Assembly (NCBI RefSeq): GCF_000019685.1
Contig: NC_011229.1
Coordinates: forward strand, 496,001-560,000
Direction of reading: 5' to 3'
DNA: 64,000 bases
Origin: Borrelia duttonii Ly
GTDB taxonomy: Bacteria; Spirochaetota; Spirochaetia; Borreliales; Borreliaceae
Shown: positions 26,334 through 36,500 of the stretch, piece after piece
Layout: every line of letters begins with the position of its first letter
Numbering within the stretch: position 1 is the first letter of the stretch
Position numbers and translations under genes: made by a program
Notes under the pieces: model-generated
Told to the model about the DNA's origin: nothing
Databases searched by the model: none
The model's input: only the letters and a program-made list of their open reading frames with translations

Positions 26334-27875
26334 ATGTCATATATTACTTTTTCTTCTATTCTTGCTGGTGTCCTAGGTGTTATATTAGGTTTTATAATAA
26401 GAATTATTTTAGGTAGATTTTCTTTATTAAATTTAGATAAAAAACTAAAGAAGGTACAAGAAGAAGCAATCTTAGAAATAGAAAATGAAAGAAAACGAGT
26501 TATTTCACATGCAAAAGCTCAGATGCTTAAAGATAAAAACCAGCAAGATAGGGAAATAAGAGAGAGAAAAAATGAGGTTTTTAATTTAGAAAAAAGGTTA
26601 TTACAGAGGGAAGAAACCTTAGATAAAAGAATAGCAGCCCTTGATAAACAGCAAAGTAGAATTGATTTTAAACTTAAAGAATTTGAACAGAAAGAAAAAA
26701 TAATACGTGAGAAGGAATTATCTCTTGTTAAAAAAATTGAAAATATTGCTGGTCTTACAAAAGATGAAGCAAGAAAGATTGTAATTGAAAAGGTTGAAAA
26801 TGAATCTAAAAGGGATGCTCAAATTATTATTAATAAGTCTGAACAAGAGGCTCAGCTCTTAGCAGATAAAGTGGCTAAAGATATATTAGTGTCTACTATG
26901 CAACGCATAGTAACAGAAGTTAGTTCTGAGTTTACAGTAACTTCTGTTGAACTTCCTAATGATGAGATGAAAGGTAGAATCATTGGTAAAGAAGGGCGTA
27001 ATATTAGGGTTCTTGAAACATTAATAGGTGCAGATATTATTATTGATGATACTCCAGAGGCTGTTGTGATATCTTGTTTTGATCCAGTAAGAAAAGAAGT
27101 AGCAAAAAGAACTCTTGAGAGGCTGATTTCAGATGGGAGAATTCACCCTGCAAGAATTGAGGAGATTGTTTATAGTGTTACTAATGAGATTAACAATATT
27201 ATTCTTGAGGAAGGTGAAAGGGCAGTATTTGATTTAAATATACATGGATTTGATAAAAGACTGATTAGAGGTCTTGGAAGGCTTTATTTTAGAAGCAGTT
27301 ATGGTCAGAATGTTTTAAGTCATTCAAAAGAAACAGCTATAATTGGAGAAATTTTAGCTAAAGAGATGAAGTTGGATCCTGTTGTTGTCAAAAGGGCATG
27401 TCTTTTGCATGATATTGGAAAAGGAATGGAAAGTATTTCTGAGAATAGTGAGGGACATGCTATTACAGGTGCTGAACTTGCTCAGAGCTGTGGTGAGAGT
27501 GATATTGTTGTTAATGCTATTGCTGCACATCATAATGAAATAAAACCTGAGAGCTTTGAGGCTATAGTTGTTCAAATAGCCGATGCTATTTCTGCATCGC
27601 GTCCTGGTGCAAGACGTGAGAGTTTAAATAATTATATAACAAGACTTAAGAGACTTGAAGAGATTGCTTATGGATTTGCAGGTGTTCAAAAATGTTATGC
27701 AATTCAGGCGGGTCGTGAAGTTAGAATCATTGTTGACAATTTGTTGGTTAATGATGAGAAAGCTACTATGCTTGCAAGAGATATTGCAAAGAAGATAGAA
27801 GTTGAAATGCGATATCCTGGAAAGATAAAAGTTACTATTATTCGTGAGACCCGGGTTATTGAATATGCAAGATAG
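26334..27875 (+). CDS. rny: Ribonuclease Y
   Basis: A 513-residue endoribonuclease that starts mRNA decay. The order of parts is an N-terminal membrane helix (ILAGVLGVILGFIIRIILG), a long coiled coil to about residue 200, a KH domain with GRIIGKEGRNIRV, and an HD domain with ACLLHDIGKG and AIAAHHNEI. The ribosome site is a GGGGGG-rich stretch 5' of ATG 26334. Its 3' end overlaps the ymdB gene; the same rny-ymdB adjacency occurs in Bacillus, where both proteins influence mRNA levels. Confidence 0.96.
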   Translation: MSYITFSSILAGVLGVILGFIIRIILGRFSLLNLDKKLKKVQEEAILEIENERKRVISHAKAQMLKDKNQQDREIRERKNEVFNLEKRLLQREETLDKRIAALDKQQSRIDFKLKEFEQKEKIIREKELSLVKKIENIAGLTKDEARKIVIEKVENESKRDAQIIINKSEQEAQLLADKVAKDILVSTMQRIVTEVSSEFTVTSVELPNDEMKGRIIGKEGRNIRVLETLIGADIIIDDTPEAVVISCFDPVRKEVAKRTLERLISDGRIHPARIEEIVYSVTNEINNIILEEGERAVFDLNIHGFDKRLIRGLGRLYFRSSYGQNVLSHSKETAIIGEILAKEMKLDPVVVKRACLLHDIGKGMESISENSEGHAITGAELAQSCGESDIVVNAIAAHHNEIKPESFEAIVVQIADAISASRPGARRESLNNYITRLKRLEEIAYGFAGVQKCYAIQAGREVRIIVDNLLVNDEKATMLARDIAKKIEVEMRYPGKIKVTIIRETRVIEYAR

Positions 27876-28656
27876 TGATGTTATTAGGACTTTAATAGTT
27901 GGAGATATTGTAGGCAATGGAGGACTTAAGAAGATTTTCTTCCATCTTAAGAGTCTTAAGGATAAGTATAATATAGATTTGACAATTGTTAATGGAGAAA
28001 ATTCTTCTGGTGGTTTTGGGATTACTCCAGAGATAGCTGAAAATCTTTTTAAAACAGGTGTGAATGTGATTACTACGGGTAATCACATTTATGCTGATCC
28101 GAGTATAAGGGAGTATTTAAATAAACAGGAATATATATTAAGGCCAAATAATTTTTCAGATTTACTTGAAGGACATGGTCATTGCATTTTAAATGTCAAG
28201 GGTGAAAAAGTTGCTGTTATAAATATTCAAGGATTTTTGGGAATGACTTTTATTGTGAAAAATCCTTTTGAAAATGTAAAAAAAGTTATAAATATGATTA
28301 AGAATAAGGTTAAGACGATTTTTGTTGATTTTCATGCTGAGAGTAATTATGAAAAGGAAAGTTTTGGATATTTTTTAAATGGATTGGTAACGGGAGTTGT
28401 TGGTACTCATACACATATAATGACTTGCGATGAGAGAATCTTGGATAAGGGTACTGCTTATATTACTGATCTTGGTATGACTGGTAGTTTAAATTCTGTA
28501 ATAGGCTTTAACCCTGAAATTTCTCTTAAAGGGTTACTTGAATATATTTCTTTGCGAACAGAAACTGTTGAGGAAGATGTGATTATACAGGGAGTTGTTA
28601 TTACTTCTCATTTATACACAGGACGTGCTTTGAAAATTGAGAGAATACAAAAATAG
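27865..28656 (+). CDS. ymdB: YmdB-family metallophosphoesterase (TIGR00282)
   Basis: A 263-residue protein from ATG 27865, which overlaps the rny stop by 11 bp; an upstream GTG at 27844 is less likely. It holds every expected metal ligand: D14 in VGDIVG, NGEN (43-46), GNH (72-74), DFHAE (H156) and GTHTH (H181, H183), plus the family's GTAYITDLGMTGSLNSVIGF. In Bacillus YmdB hydrolyses 2',3'-cAMP/cGMP and affects biofilm and motility gene expression. It is the intact counterpart of the degenerate paralogue at 7526. Confidence 0.9.
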   Translation: MQDSDVIRTLIVGDIVGNGGLKKIFFHLKSLKDKYNIDLTIVNGENSSGGFGITPEIAENLFKTGVNVITTGNHIYADPSIREYLNKQEYILRPNNFSDLLEGHGHCILNVKGEKVAVINIQGFLGMTFIVKNPFENVKKVINMIKNKVKTIFVDFHAESNYEKESFGYFLNGLVTGVVGTHTHIMTCDERILDKGTAYITDLGMTGSLNSVIGFNPEISLKGLLEYISLRTETVEEDVIIQGVVITSHLYTGRALKIERIQK

Positions 28657-29428
28657 CTTGCTTAATGTTCTTTGTAGGAATTATCCAAGTTTAACAAGAG
28701 ATGAATTGAGAATCTTAATTGTAACAGGTAGAGTATATGTTAATTCTCACAAGGAAAAAAATCCTAAAGTTTTAGTATTAAAAAATAGTAAGATAGAGCT
28801 GGTTGAGAGCAAATCTAAACAGTTTGTTTCAAGAGGGGGAGATAAACTTTTTGAAGCTTTAGAGATATTTAAAATTGTGGTTAAAGATAAAATTTGTGTT
28901 GATGTTGGTGCTTCAACCGGTGGTTTTACGGATTGTCTTTTGCAGGAAGGTGCAAAATTAATTTATGCAGTTGATGTTGGATTGAATCAACTTTCTTATA
29001 AATTAAGAATTGATCCAAGAGTTAAAGTTTTTGAGAAAACTAATATTTTTAATATTAAAAAATTTGACATTCAACCTAATTTAGCCGTTATTGATGTGTC
29101 TTTTAGATCTGTGATTAGCATATGTGCAAATTTAATTGATAAGCTTTCTGATAAACTTATTATTGCGCTTGTTAAGCCTCAATTTGAGCTTAAAGATTTA
29201 GATTTAAATATTAGGGATTTTAATGGTATAGTTGAACATAAATATTTAAATGAAATACTAAATAAGGTTATTAAAAAGTTTTATGATAATTATTTACAAA
29301 TTAAGGGCATATTAAAACTTACAACTAAAGGTCGCAAAGGAAATCAAGAATTTATGTTTTTAGTTTCTAAAAATAGTGGAGTGAATTTGATGCAATCATT
29401 GGCATTTCTTGATGATATTGATTTTTAA
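28637..29428 (+). CDS. tlyA: TlyA family rRNA 2'-O-methyltransferase
   Basis: A 263-residue protein with an N-terminal S4 RNA-binding domain (LTRDELRILIVTGRVYVNSH) and an FtsJ-type methyltransferase domain with VSRGGDKLFEALE, the AdoMet motif DVGASTGGFTDCLLQEGA, VDVGLNQL and LVKPQFEL. TlyA methylates 16S and/or 23S rRNA riboses, and its presence sets capreomycin susceptibility in other bacteria; the old name haemolysin A is misleading. The TTG start at 28637 overlaps ymdB by 20 bp. Its stop overlaps by 4 bp the stop of the opposing gene. Confidence 0.92.
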   Translation: MREYKNSLLNVLCRNYPSLTRDELRILIVTGRVYVNSHKEKNPKVLVLKNSKIELVESKSKQFVSRGGDKLFEALEIFKIVVKDKICVDVGASTGGFTDCLLQEGAKLIYAVDVGLNQLSYKLRIDPRVKVFEKTNIFNIKKFDIQPNLAVIDVSFRSVISICANLIDKLSDKLIIALVKPQFELKDLDLNIRDFNGIVEHKYLNEILNKVIKKFYDNYLQIKGILKLTTKGRKGNQEFMFLVSKNSGVNLMQSLAFLDDIDF

Positions 29429-30180
29429 TATTTAGCAAGTTTTGTATTATCTAGTACTCCTGAAAAGTTTAAATTTAGATCTTCAAGTATTATTGGATTG
29501 TTTTCAATGCTTAAAGTTATTCCTTTGATACCTTGAATTTCAAGACATGTTGAAATAATTTGTTTTACTTGGTTAATTATTCCTTCTATTCCAAAACTAT
29601 TTTCATAAAATTCCTTTGATAAATTAATATGAGCAATACCCTCATTAACACTCAAATTTAATATTTGAGTGTTAATAGGAATTAGGCTTAGAAAATTATT
29701 TTTAAGTTCATATTCATTTGGTCCATTAAATAGTGCTTTTAATGTTTTCTCAAGAATATTTTTATCGTAATGAATATTTCTTTTGACACCTTGTTTTAAG
29801 AAATGTCCTTCAGAAGTGACTTTAATAAAGTGTAGTTTAACTTCTTTTTGATTTTGTAAATGTTTGTGTTCTTGCTCTTGAAGCTCTTCTTTGATTTTTT
29901 TTATTTCGGGTGGTTTTATTAAAAATTTTTCATTATTAAGTATTTTTATAGTTTCGCTTTTTGTATTGTCTATCTTTACTTCTATTTCCTTAGGTTTTGC
30001 TTTGAGAAGTTCAAAATTGTTGTTAATTTGTTCATTGTTGAATATATTGTTAAGTAGTGAACTTTTAATTATTAGCAATAAGCATATTGCTGTTAAAAAT
30101 ATGGCAAATAATACTAAAAACATATCTACTTGATTAAAGCTGCTTGTTTTGCGCCTGTTGTTCTTTTTTTTTCTTATCAA
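29425..30180 (-). CDS. GerMN-domain membrane-anchored protein
   Basis: A minus-strand gene with one membrane helix (MFLVLFAIFLTAICLLLIIKSS), a lysine/glutamate-rich linker and a C-terminal GerMN domain: LHFIKVTSEG, LEKTLKALFNGPNEYE, LIPINTQILNLSVNEGIAHINLSKEF, IINQVKQIISTCLEIQGIKGITLSIE. GerMN domains occur in sporulation proteins but also in non-sporulating bacteria as probable envelope ligand-binding modules. The frame is open to a GTG at 30243, but that region overlaps the likely der promoter and lacks a ribosome site, so I prefer TTG 30178-30180 (252 residues). It converges on tlyA. Confidence 0.78.
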   Translation of the reverse strand: MIRKKKNNRRKTSSFNQVDMFLVLFAIFLTAICLLLIIKSSLLNNIFNNEQINNNFELLKAKPKEIEVKIDNTKSETIKILNNEKFLIKPPEIKKIKEELQEQEHKHLQNQKEVKLHFIKVTSEGHFLKQGVKRNIHYDKNILEKTLKALFNGPNEYELKNNFLSLIPINTQILNLSVNEGIAHINLSKEFYENSFGIEGIINQVKQIISTCLEIQGIKGITLSIENNPIILEDLNLNFSGVLDNTKLAKY

Positions 30181-30260
30181 TTGAATATCCGCTTGTAATT
30201 GGCATAAAGCTATAATATTTGCTATTATAATATAAATGTCCACATAAAGGAAGAGGTAGA

Positions 30261-31583
30261 TTGACTTTGATTGGTTCTAAAATTCAAAATTATAGCAGTG
30301 TTCTTATTGTTGGCAGACCAAATGTTGGCAAGTCTACTTTGTTTAATAAACTTTTAAGTTCAAATAGAAGTATTACGAATGAAGTTTATGGAGTGACTAG
30401 AGATTTAGTAAGAGAAATCTGTAAAATAAATTCTTATAAGTTTTATTTGATTGATGCTGGTGGATTTACCCTTTTAAAGGATGAACTTAGTCAGGTTGTG
30501 GTTAATAAAGTTATAGGATTGCTTGATAGTGTGGATTTAATTTTACTTGTTTTAGATGTGAATGAGATATTGTTAGAAGATTATGAACTTATTGATAGAT
30601 TGAGGAAATATAGTGATAAAGTAGTTTTAATATTAAATAAAGTGGATAGTAGTCATAAGGAAGTTTTAGCTTATGAATTTCAAAAATTGGGTTTTAGAAA
30701 GAGTTTTTTAGTTAGTGCAACTCATGGAAAGGGAATTAATGATTTAAGGATTTTTTTAAGAGATTCAGTAGGTAAATTATCAGATGATGAGCATATTGAT
30801 GTTAAAATTGGTATTATAGGTAAGCCAAATTCAGGAAAGTCTACTCTTGTTAATTTTTTGTCAGGAGATGAAGTTTCTATTGTGTCTTCTATGGCTGGTA
30901 CCACAAGAGATTTTATTAAAGCAAAATTTCAGAGGAATTCTAAGACATTTGAACTTATTGACACGGCTGGAATAAGAAGACGTGCAAGAATAAATGAAAT
31001 TATTGAACATTATTCTGTAAGTAGGGCTTTAAGAGTAATTGATATGGTGGATGTTGTCTTTTTATTAGTTGATGTTAATGAAGATTTAACATCTCAAGAT
31101 AAAAAAATTGCTCATTATGCAGCTAAGCGGGGTAAAGGAATTATTATTGTATTTACAAAATGGGATCTTGTAAAATATAGAAGCGGTTATTTTGAGGCTG
31201 TAAAGAATCGTGTTAAATTTTTCTTTCCAGTTTTAAATTTTTCTCCTATATTAAAAATATCTGTTCATAATAGAATGGGGTTAGATAATCTGTTTAAGGA
31301 GACAATTAAATTAAAAGAGCAACTTGATCTTAAAATAAATACTTCTGATTTAAATAAGATGTTAAATTTGTGGGTTAAGGATTATCATTTGAATTCTTCA
31401 TATAAAGTTAAATATATAACTCAGATTAGTGTTAATCCTATTAAGTTTATTTTATTTGCAAATAAGATAACCAATTTTCCGAATTCTTATTATAATTATT
31501 TAGTAAATAATATTCGTAAAATTGGTTACTATAATGTTCCAATTTTAATAGAACTTAGAGAGAAAACAAGAGAATTAAAGTGA
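30261..31583 (+). CDS. der: Ribosome-associated GTPase Der (EngA)
   Basis: A 440-residue protein with two tandem G domains and a C-terminal KH-like domain. G1 motifs are GRPNVGKST and GKPNSGKST, G3 are DAGG and DTAG, and G4 are NKVD and TKWD. Der acts in 50S subunit assembly. The start is TTG 30261 with GGAAGAGG upstream. The following gene starts at GTG 31580, overlapping its stop. Confidence 0.95.
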   Translation: MTLIGSKIQNYSSVLIVGRPNVGKSTLFNKLLSSNRSITNEVYGVTRDLVREICKINSYKFYLIDAGGFTLLKDELSQVVVNKVIGLLDSVDLILLVLDVNEILLEDYELIDRLRKYSDKVVLILNKVDSSHKEVLAYEFQKLGFRKSFLVSATHGKGINDLRIFLRDSVGKLSDDEHIDVKIGIIGKPNSGKSTLVNFLSGDEVSIVSSMAGTTRDFIKAKFQRNSKTFELIDTAGIRRRARINEIIEHYSVSRALRVIDMVDVVFLLVDVNEDLTSQDKKIAHYAAKRGKGIIIVFTKWDLVKYRSGYFEAVKNRVKFFFPVLNFSPILKISVHNRMGLDNLFKETIKLKEQLDLKINTSDLNKMLNLWVKDYHLNSSYKVKYITQISVNPIKFILFANKITNFPNSYYNYLVNNIRKIGYYNVPILIELREKTRELK

Positions 31584-32833
31584 GATATATATTTTTATTT
31601 TTAATGGTTGGGAATCTAGGTCTTTTTGCATTTGAAAATTTTTTCTATGATTTTAGTGTTAGATCAAGTTATTCAAACTATTTTAGTTCAAGTGATGATG
31701 CTATTAAGATAGAGACAACAAAATATCATATTTTAGATAATTATTATATTGAAGTGTCAAATTCAATAGTGGGAGATTATGTTTACTATTCTTTTTTTAA
31801 TCGAAAAAATGGCGTATCTTATATTTTTCCAGGTTCTTATGTAATTAAAGTTGGAAAACATGGCATTGAACAAGTGAAAATATTTTTTCTAAATAGATCA
31901 GATACTTTTATTAGAATAAAAGCAGGTGATGTGCATTCTAATGCTGATTTTTATTTAATTAATACTTTGATTCATAAAGATATTAAATTGCCTTTTAAAA
32001 TTAGTGATATTGCTACTGGTTCTTTTATAGAAGTAGTTAGATATATTGATAATTTTATTGATTTTGAGCTTTTTAATCCTAAATATCTTGAAGTTTATGA
32101 TAATGTTTCTAATATGGTTGATAGTCTGAAGTCATTTTTAAAAATTTCTCCTTTAATGTTTGAAGTACATGATGGGGCGATGAATGAGTTTGGAGAGATG
32201 GTATATATTAAAACGGGTGAACCTCAAAGAGAGCCTATAGGATTTAATTGTTCTGGATTTAGTAAGTGGGTTGCAGATTCAATTTATAAGGTAAAAACAG
32301 AAAAACTGTTGAAAATAAAGGATCTGAAAGTGAGGCATATTGGGGTTAGAGGTAATGCTTTTACAAAATATCATGAATTTAGTAGGGATCCTTTTTTTGG
32401 GCTTGATTGGACGCGTAATATTGCATATAAGCTTCATAATGTTAATGTTAATTTGGATTTATCTAAGATTAAGGAGTTTGATGTAAATAATATTGGATTT
32501 TTAAAGTATATTGAAAATCGTGGATATGAGATTGATAATTTAGAGTTTATTTTATATTATTTAGCTGTAAAAGATCCCGGTCATATATATTTAGGATCTC
32601 TTAACACGACAATTGATGGATTTCCAGGCAAGATTTTTCATAAACATATTGTGGTTTTGTTTCCTTTTATTGATCAAAATTCTATTTTTAGAGTATCTTT
32701 AATGGAAATTAATGATGAAACTTCAATTAAGTCATTGAAGGATAGATATCCAAATTCGTATATTCATTTAGTTAAAGTCAAAGTTCCTAAGCATATATCT
32801 GTAGTTTCAATACCAAGAAGGATCAAGAATTAA
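31580..32833 (+). CDS. Secreted protein with NlpC/P60-like cysteine motif, function unknown
   Basis: A 417-residue protein starting at GTG 31580 over the der stop. It has a short signal peptide (YIFLFLMVGNLGLFAFE). The N-terminal part is a beta-rich domain. Around residue 224 lies FNCSGFSKWVAD, which resembles the catalytic-cysteine block DCSGFVxW of NlpC/P60 peptidoglycan peptidases, and at about residue 335 lies GHIYLGSLN, resembling the catalytic-His block GHVGIYLG. Spacing is larger than in typical small NlpC/P60 domains. The family is otherwise a Borrelia-type hypothetical; the peptidase idea is inference. Confidence 0.65.
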   Translation: MRYIFLFLMVGNLGLFAFENFFYDFSVRSSYSNYFSSSDDAIKIETTKYHILDNYYIEVSNSIVGDYVYYSFFNRKNGVSYIFPGSYVIKVGKHGIEQVKIFFLNRSDTFIRIKAGDVHSNADFYLINTLIHKDIKLPFKISDIATGSFIEVVRYIDNFIDFELFNPKYLEVYDNVSNMVDSLKSFLKISPLMFEVHDGAMNEFGEMVYIKTGEPQREPIGFNCSGFSKWVADSIYKVKTEKLLKIKDLKVRHIGVRGNAFTKYHEFSRDPFFGLDWTRNIAYKLHNVNVNLDLSKIKEFDVNNIGFLKYIENRGYEIDNLEFILYYLAVKDPGHIYLGSLNTTIDGFPGKIFHKHIVVLFPFIDQNSIFRVSLMEINDETSIKSLKDRYPNSYIHLVKVKVPKHISVVSIPRRIKN

Positions 32834-32838
32834 ATATT

Positions 32839-33525
32839 ATGATAAAAGCTGTAGTATTTGATCTTGACGGAACTCTTTATCCTGAGAGAAGTATTAATTT
32901 AATAATGTTTCCTGAATTTTTAAAGAATATTAGATTTTTTTTGGCTTTTAAGAAGGTAAGAAAAGAAATAAGGATTTTACAGAGAGGGAAAAGTGTTCCT
33001 TCAAGTAGAGATGAATTGGTTTCTAGACAAGTTAATATGCTTGCCAACCGTTTAGGTTTTAATGAAAATAAATGTGAATTTTTATTGAATAAAATATATT
33101 ATGGTACATCTTTTAGTGATAAATTTAGGAAGATTAAACCATATTCTGGTGTTCATGATTTGATTTATTCTCTTAAATCTAATGGAATAAAATTAGGAGT
33201 AATGTCAGATTTTCCGATTGCAACCCGTGTAAGTAATTTATTAAATATTGATGATAGTTTTTGGGATATTCTCTATTCATCAGAAGATACTGGTTATTTA
33301 AAACCAAATAAAGTAGCTTTTTTAAGAATTTTAGATGAACTAGGTTTAGATAATAAGCATGTTTTATATGTTGGAAATTCTTATGAGTATGATATTTTAG
33401 GAGCTAATAGCTTGTGTATGCAAACAGCTTATCTTTCTAAGAAAAAATTACTTAAAGATATGAAGTGTGATTTTATTTTTAGTGATTATAAAGACTTGCA
33501 AAGATATATACTTTTAAATATATAA
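32839..33525 (+). CDS. HAD-superfamily hydrolase
   Basis: A 228-residue protein with HAD motif I FDLDGTLYP (D8, D10), a helical cap, motif II GVMSDFP, a lysine in motif III (TGYLKPNKVAF) and motif IV-like YVGNSYEYDILGA. Members of this subfamily are small-molecule phosphatases. The Asn instead of Asp in GNSYEYD is common in the family. It starts 5 bp after the preceding gene and precedes the giant coiled-coil gene by 18 bp, so the three may be co-transcribed. The substrate is unknown. Confidence 0.88.
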   Translation: MIKAVVFDLDGTLYPERSINLIMFPEFLKNIRFFLAFKKVRKEIRILQRGKSVPSSRDELVSRQVNMLANRLGFNENKCEFLLNKIYYGTSFSDKFRKIKPYSGVHDLIYSLKSNGIKLGVMSDFPIATRVSNLLNIDDSFWDILYSSEDTGYLKPNKVAFLRILDELGLDNKHVLYVGNSYEYDILGANSLCMQTAYLSKKKLLKDMKCDFIFSDYKDLQRYILLNI

Positions 33526-33543
33526 GTATGGGTAAAAGATTTT

Positions 33544-36500
33544 ATGATAGATTTTGTAACCATTTTGGTTAATCTTTTAACGGTTTTTTTAATTTTATTT
33601 ATTTATAGGCAGTATGATAGACGTTCAAGAGCTTTAGATAAGATTAAAAAATTTGTTGATCTTGCTAAAGATAATCTTGAAGATTTTATTGATGAGAAGA
33701 CAAAAGAGATCAATAATCTTGCTGTTGATATGGAAGCATATCAACGTTCTAGTATAGAAATTATAAAAAAGATAGATGAAGTTCAACAAAAGATTAAAAA
33801 TAAGAGTGATGATTTTGCAGAAGTTGAAAAAAAAATTGCTTACCATGATTCTATGCTTAAAGATTTAGATGATATGGCTCTTAAAGTGCAGGATAATATA
33901 CAACGACTTCAAGTAGATGGCAAGGTAGTAGATAAACTTGCAAAGACTTTAAAAAATTTTAATACTCAGATTGATTCTGTTGATTCTAAATTAAATACTA
34001 TTTTTGAAAAATTTGCTAAAACAAATAAGGAAAATCTTGAATCTATCAAGATTGAGAGTTGGGAAAAATTTGATAATACTATTAGAGATTTTAGTGTTAG
34101 AATGGATAATCTTGATAAAAATCTTATGTCTTATCAAGAGTCTTTATTAATGGTTGAGGAAAAAAAGAGAGACCTTTTGGATAAAGGTAATGAAAAACTT
34201 GAAAATGAGTTTAAGGACTTTTTGCTTAAAATTGAATCTAATATAGATAATTATAATAGAGGAATGGAAAAATCTTTTGATATTTACGAGTCTAAGTCTA
34301 AATCGATTGAAAATTCTCTTGATCTTATTGTAGAGCAGGCTAAAATTAAAATTAATGATAAGGAAGATTTTATTTTAACTAAGTTAAATGAAGAGTTGCA
34401 GCGAAAGTTTAATGAAGTTTTTATATATGTTGATGATCGTTCTAATCGGATAAAAGATGAACTTGAAGGTAAATTGGTATTAGTAGACAATGAGGTATTG
34501 TCTTTAAGTTCTGTTTTTAAGGACAATACTTATTCTAGATTGAATTCTCTTGAAGAAACTATTAGACAAGAAATGAGGCAATATGAAGAGCAATTTGCAG
34601 ATATTTTAGAGCAATTTAGGGTGCAAATTGAGTCTAATGTGGGTGATATTTATAGGGAGTATGATAGTAAAATAAATCAATTTGACAAAGAGATAAGAGA
34701 GAGAATAGATTATAGCTTGGAGGATGCCAATTCTAAAATAGAAAGTGTTCAGAGTGGAGTTAAGAGCTTACTTGATGATCTTGAAGATGGTTCGAATAAT
34801 ATATATCTTGAATTTAAGAAAAAAGTTAAAGGGGATATTGATAGTTTTAATGAAGATGTATTTTCAAGAATGAATAATATTGGAAATGATTTAGATTTAA
34901 AACTTTTAAATATTAATACAAATATTCAAGATGAAGTTTCCAAGTTAGATAATGTTTTATATTTAAAACTTAAAGAGCTTAATGAAAAATTTGTTAATGA
35001 ATATTCAGATTTACATGAAAATGTTAATTCGAAGTATGCAATGCTTTTGGAATCTTTAAATTTAAAAAGTAATGAATTGGAAATTCAGTTAGAGAGTAAA
35101 TATAAAGGTATTGCAGATAAATTTGAGCGTAGTATTAATGATTTTACTGTTGAATGTGATGAAAGATTTAGTAATATTGCTGAAAAATCAGATTATGATT
35201 ATCAAAATTTTGAAACTACTAGTAAAAGGGTAAATGAAGGTATAAATTCGCTGAATGTTTTGTTAGAGCAAAACTTTGAGACTTTAAAAAGAAATTTTGA
35301 ATCTAAATTACATGGTATCAATTCTGATATTGATAATGAGGTTTTAAATTTAAAAAATCACTATGGAGAAGAGATAGGCAACTTTGTAAGGGCAATGGAA
35401 GCTAATAAATTGCAATATGAAAATTGGCAAAAAGAAGTTGAACTTAATTTAAAAGAGGTGAAATCTAATTTAAATTCAGCTAATGAAGAATTTTTAAATT
35501 TAATTGAGACTCAAAGAATGAAGGGAACAGAGCTTAGTGAGAATATTTTTAATGAACTCTCAGAACATATTCACAAAAAAGCAATGGATATGCATACTAA
35601 CTGGAAAGATGAACTTATTATTTTAAATAAATCTTTGCTTGATATTAAGATTTCGAGTGAAGAATTATTATCGTCAACTTCTTCTAAAATCGACTCTTTT
35701 GAAAAAGATGTTAATGAGAGACTTGAATATGTTGTATCTAAAACAGAGACTTTTGAAGGTTCAGTATTAGATAGATATAGAGAATTAAAGGATATGTCAA
35801 GTAAGAATAGTGAAGAAGTTTTATTGGGAATTAAAGAATTTATTGATAATCAAGCCGAAATAATTCATGACAAGGTTATTATGATGCTTAATGGTTTTAA
35901 TGATGACTTTTCTAATAGAGAGGAAGTGATTAAAAACAAGATAGAGGAACTTAATTATAGTCTTAAGGACTTTAAGATTGAATGTGAAGATGTTTTAAAC
36001 AATTTAAGATCAGATCTTGATGAATTTATTGAAACAAGAGTTCAAAAGATTGCTGCAATTAAGATGGATAATCAAAAACAAATAGATGATTTTTTAACTC
36101 AAATCTCGGAGGATATCTTGAGTAAAAAAGATATGCTTGATAATGAAATAGATGGCAAACTTAATACTTGGCAAGATAAATTGAGTGAGATATCAGTTAA
36201 TATTGAAAATGTGCTCTCTTCAGGAAAGATGGATATAGATTCTATTGATTCAGAAATGGCATTAAAAATTAATGATCTAAAGACTACTTTTAAGGGACTT
36301 GAGAGTTATTATCTTGAAAAAATAGATGAATTTAGAAATCAAGGAAATGTATATGCAGATGAGCTTTTACAAAATATTATGAGTCATTTTGATACGGATA
36401 CTAAAGAACTTGAAGAGAGTTTGTCTAAAAAATTTGCTATTGTTTTAGATAAATCAGAAGAATTTGTTAAGGAAGTTGATAGTTTGCTTAAGGACAAAAG

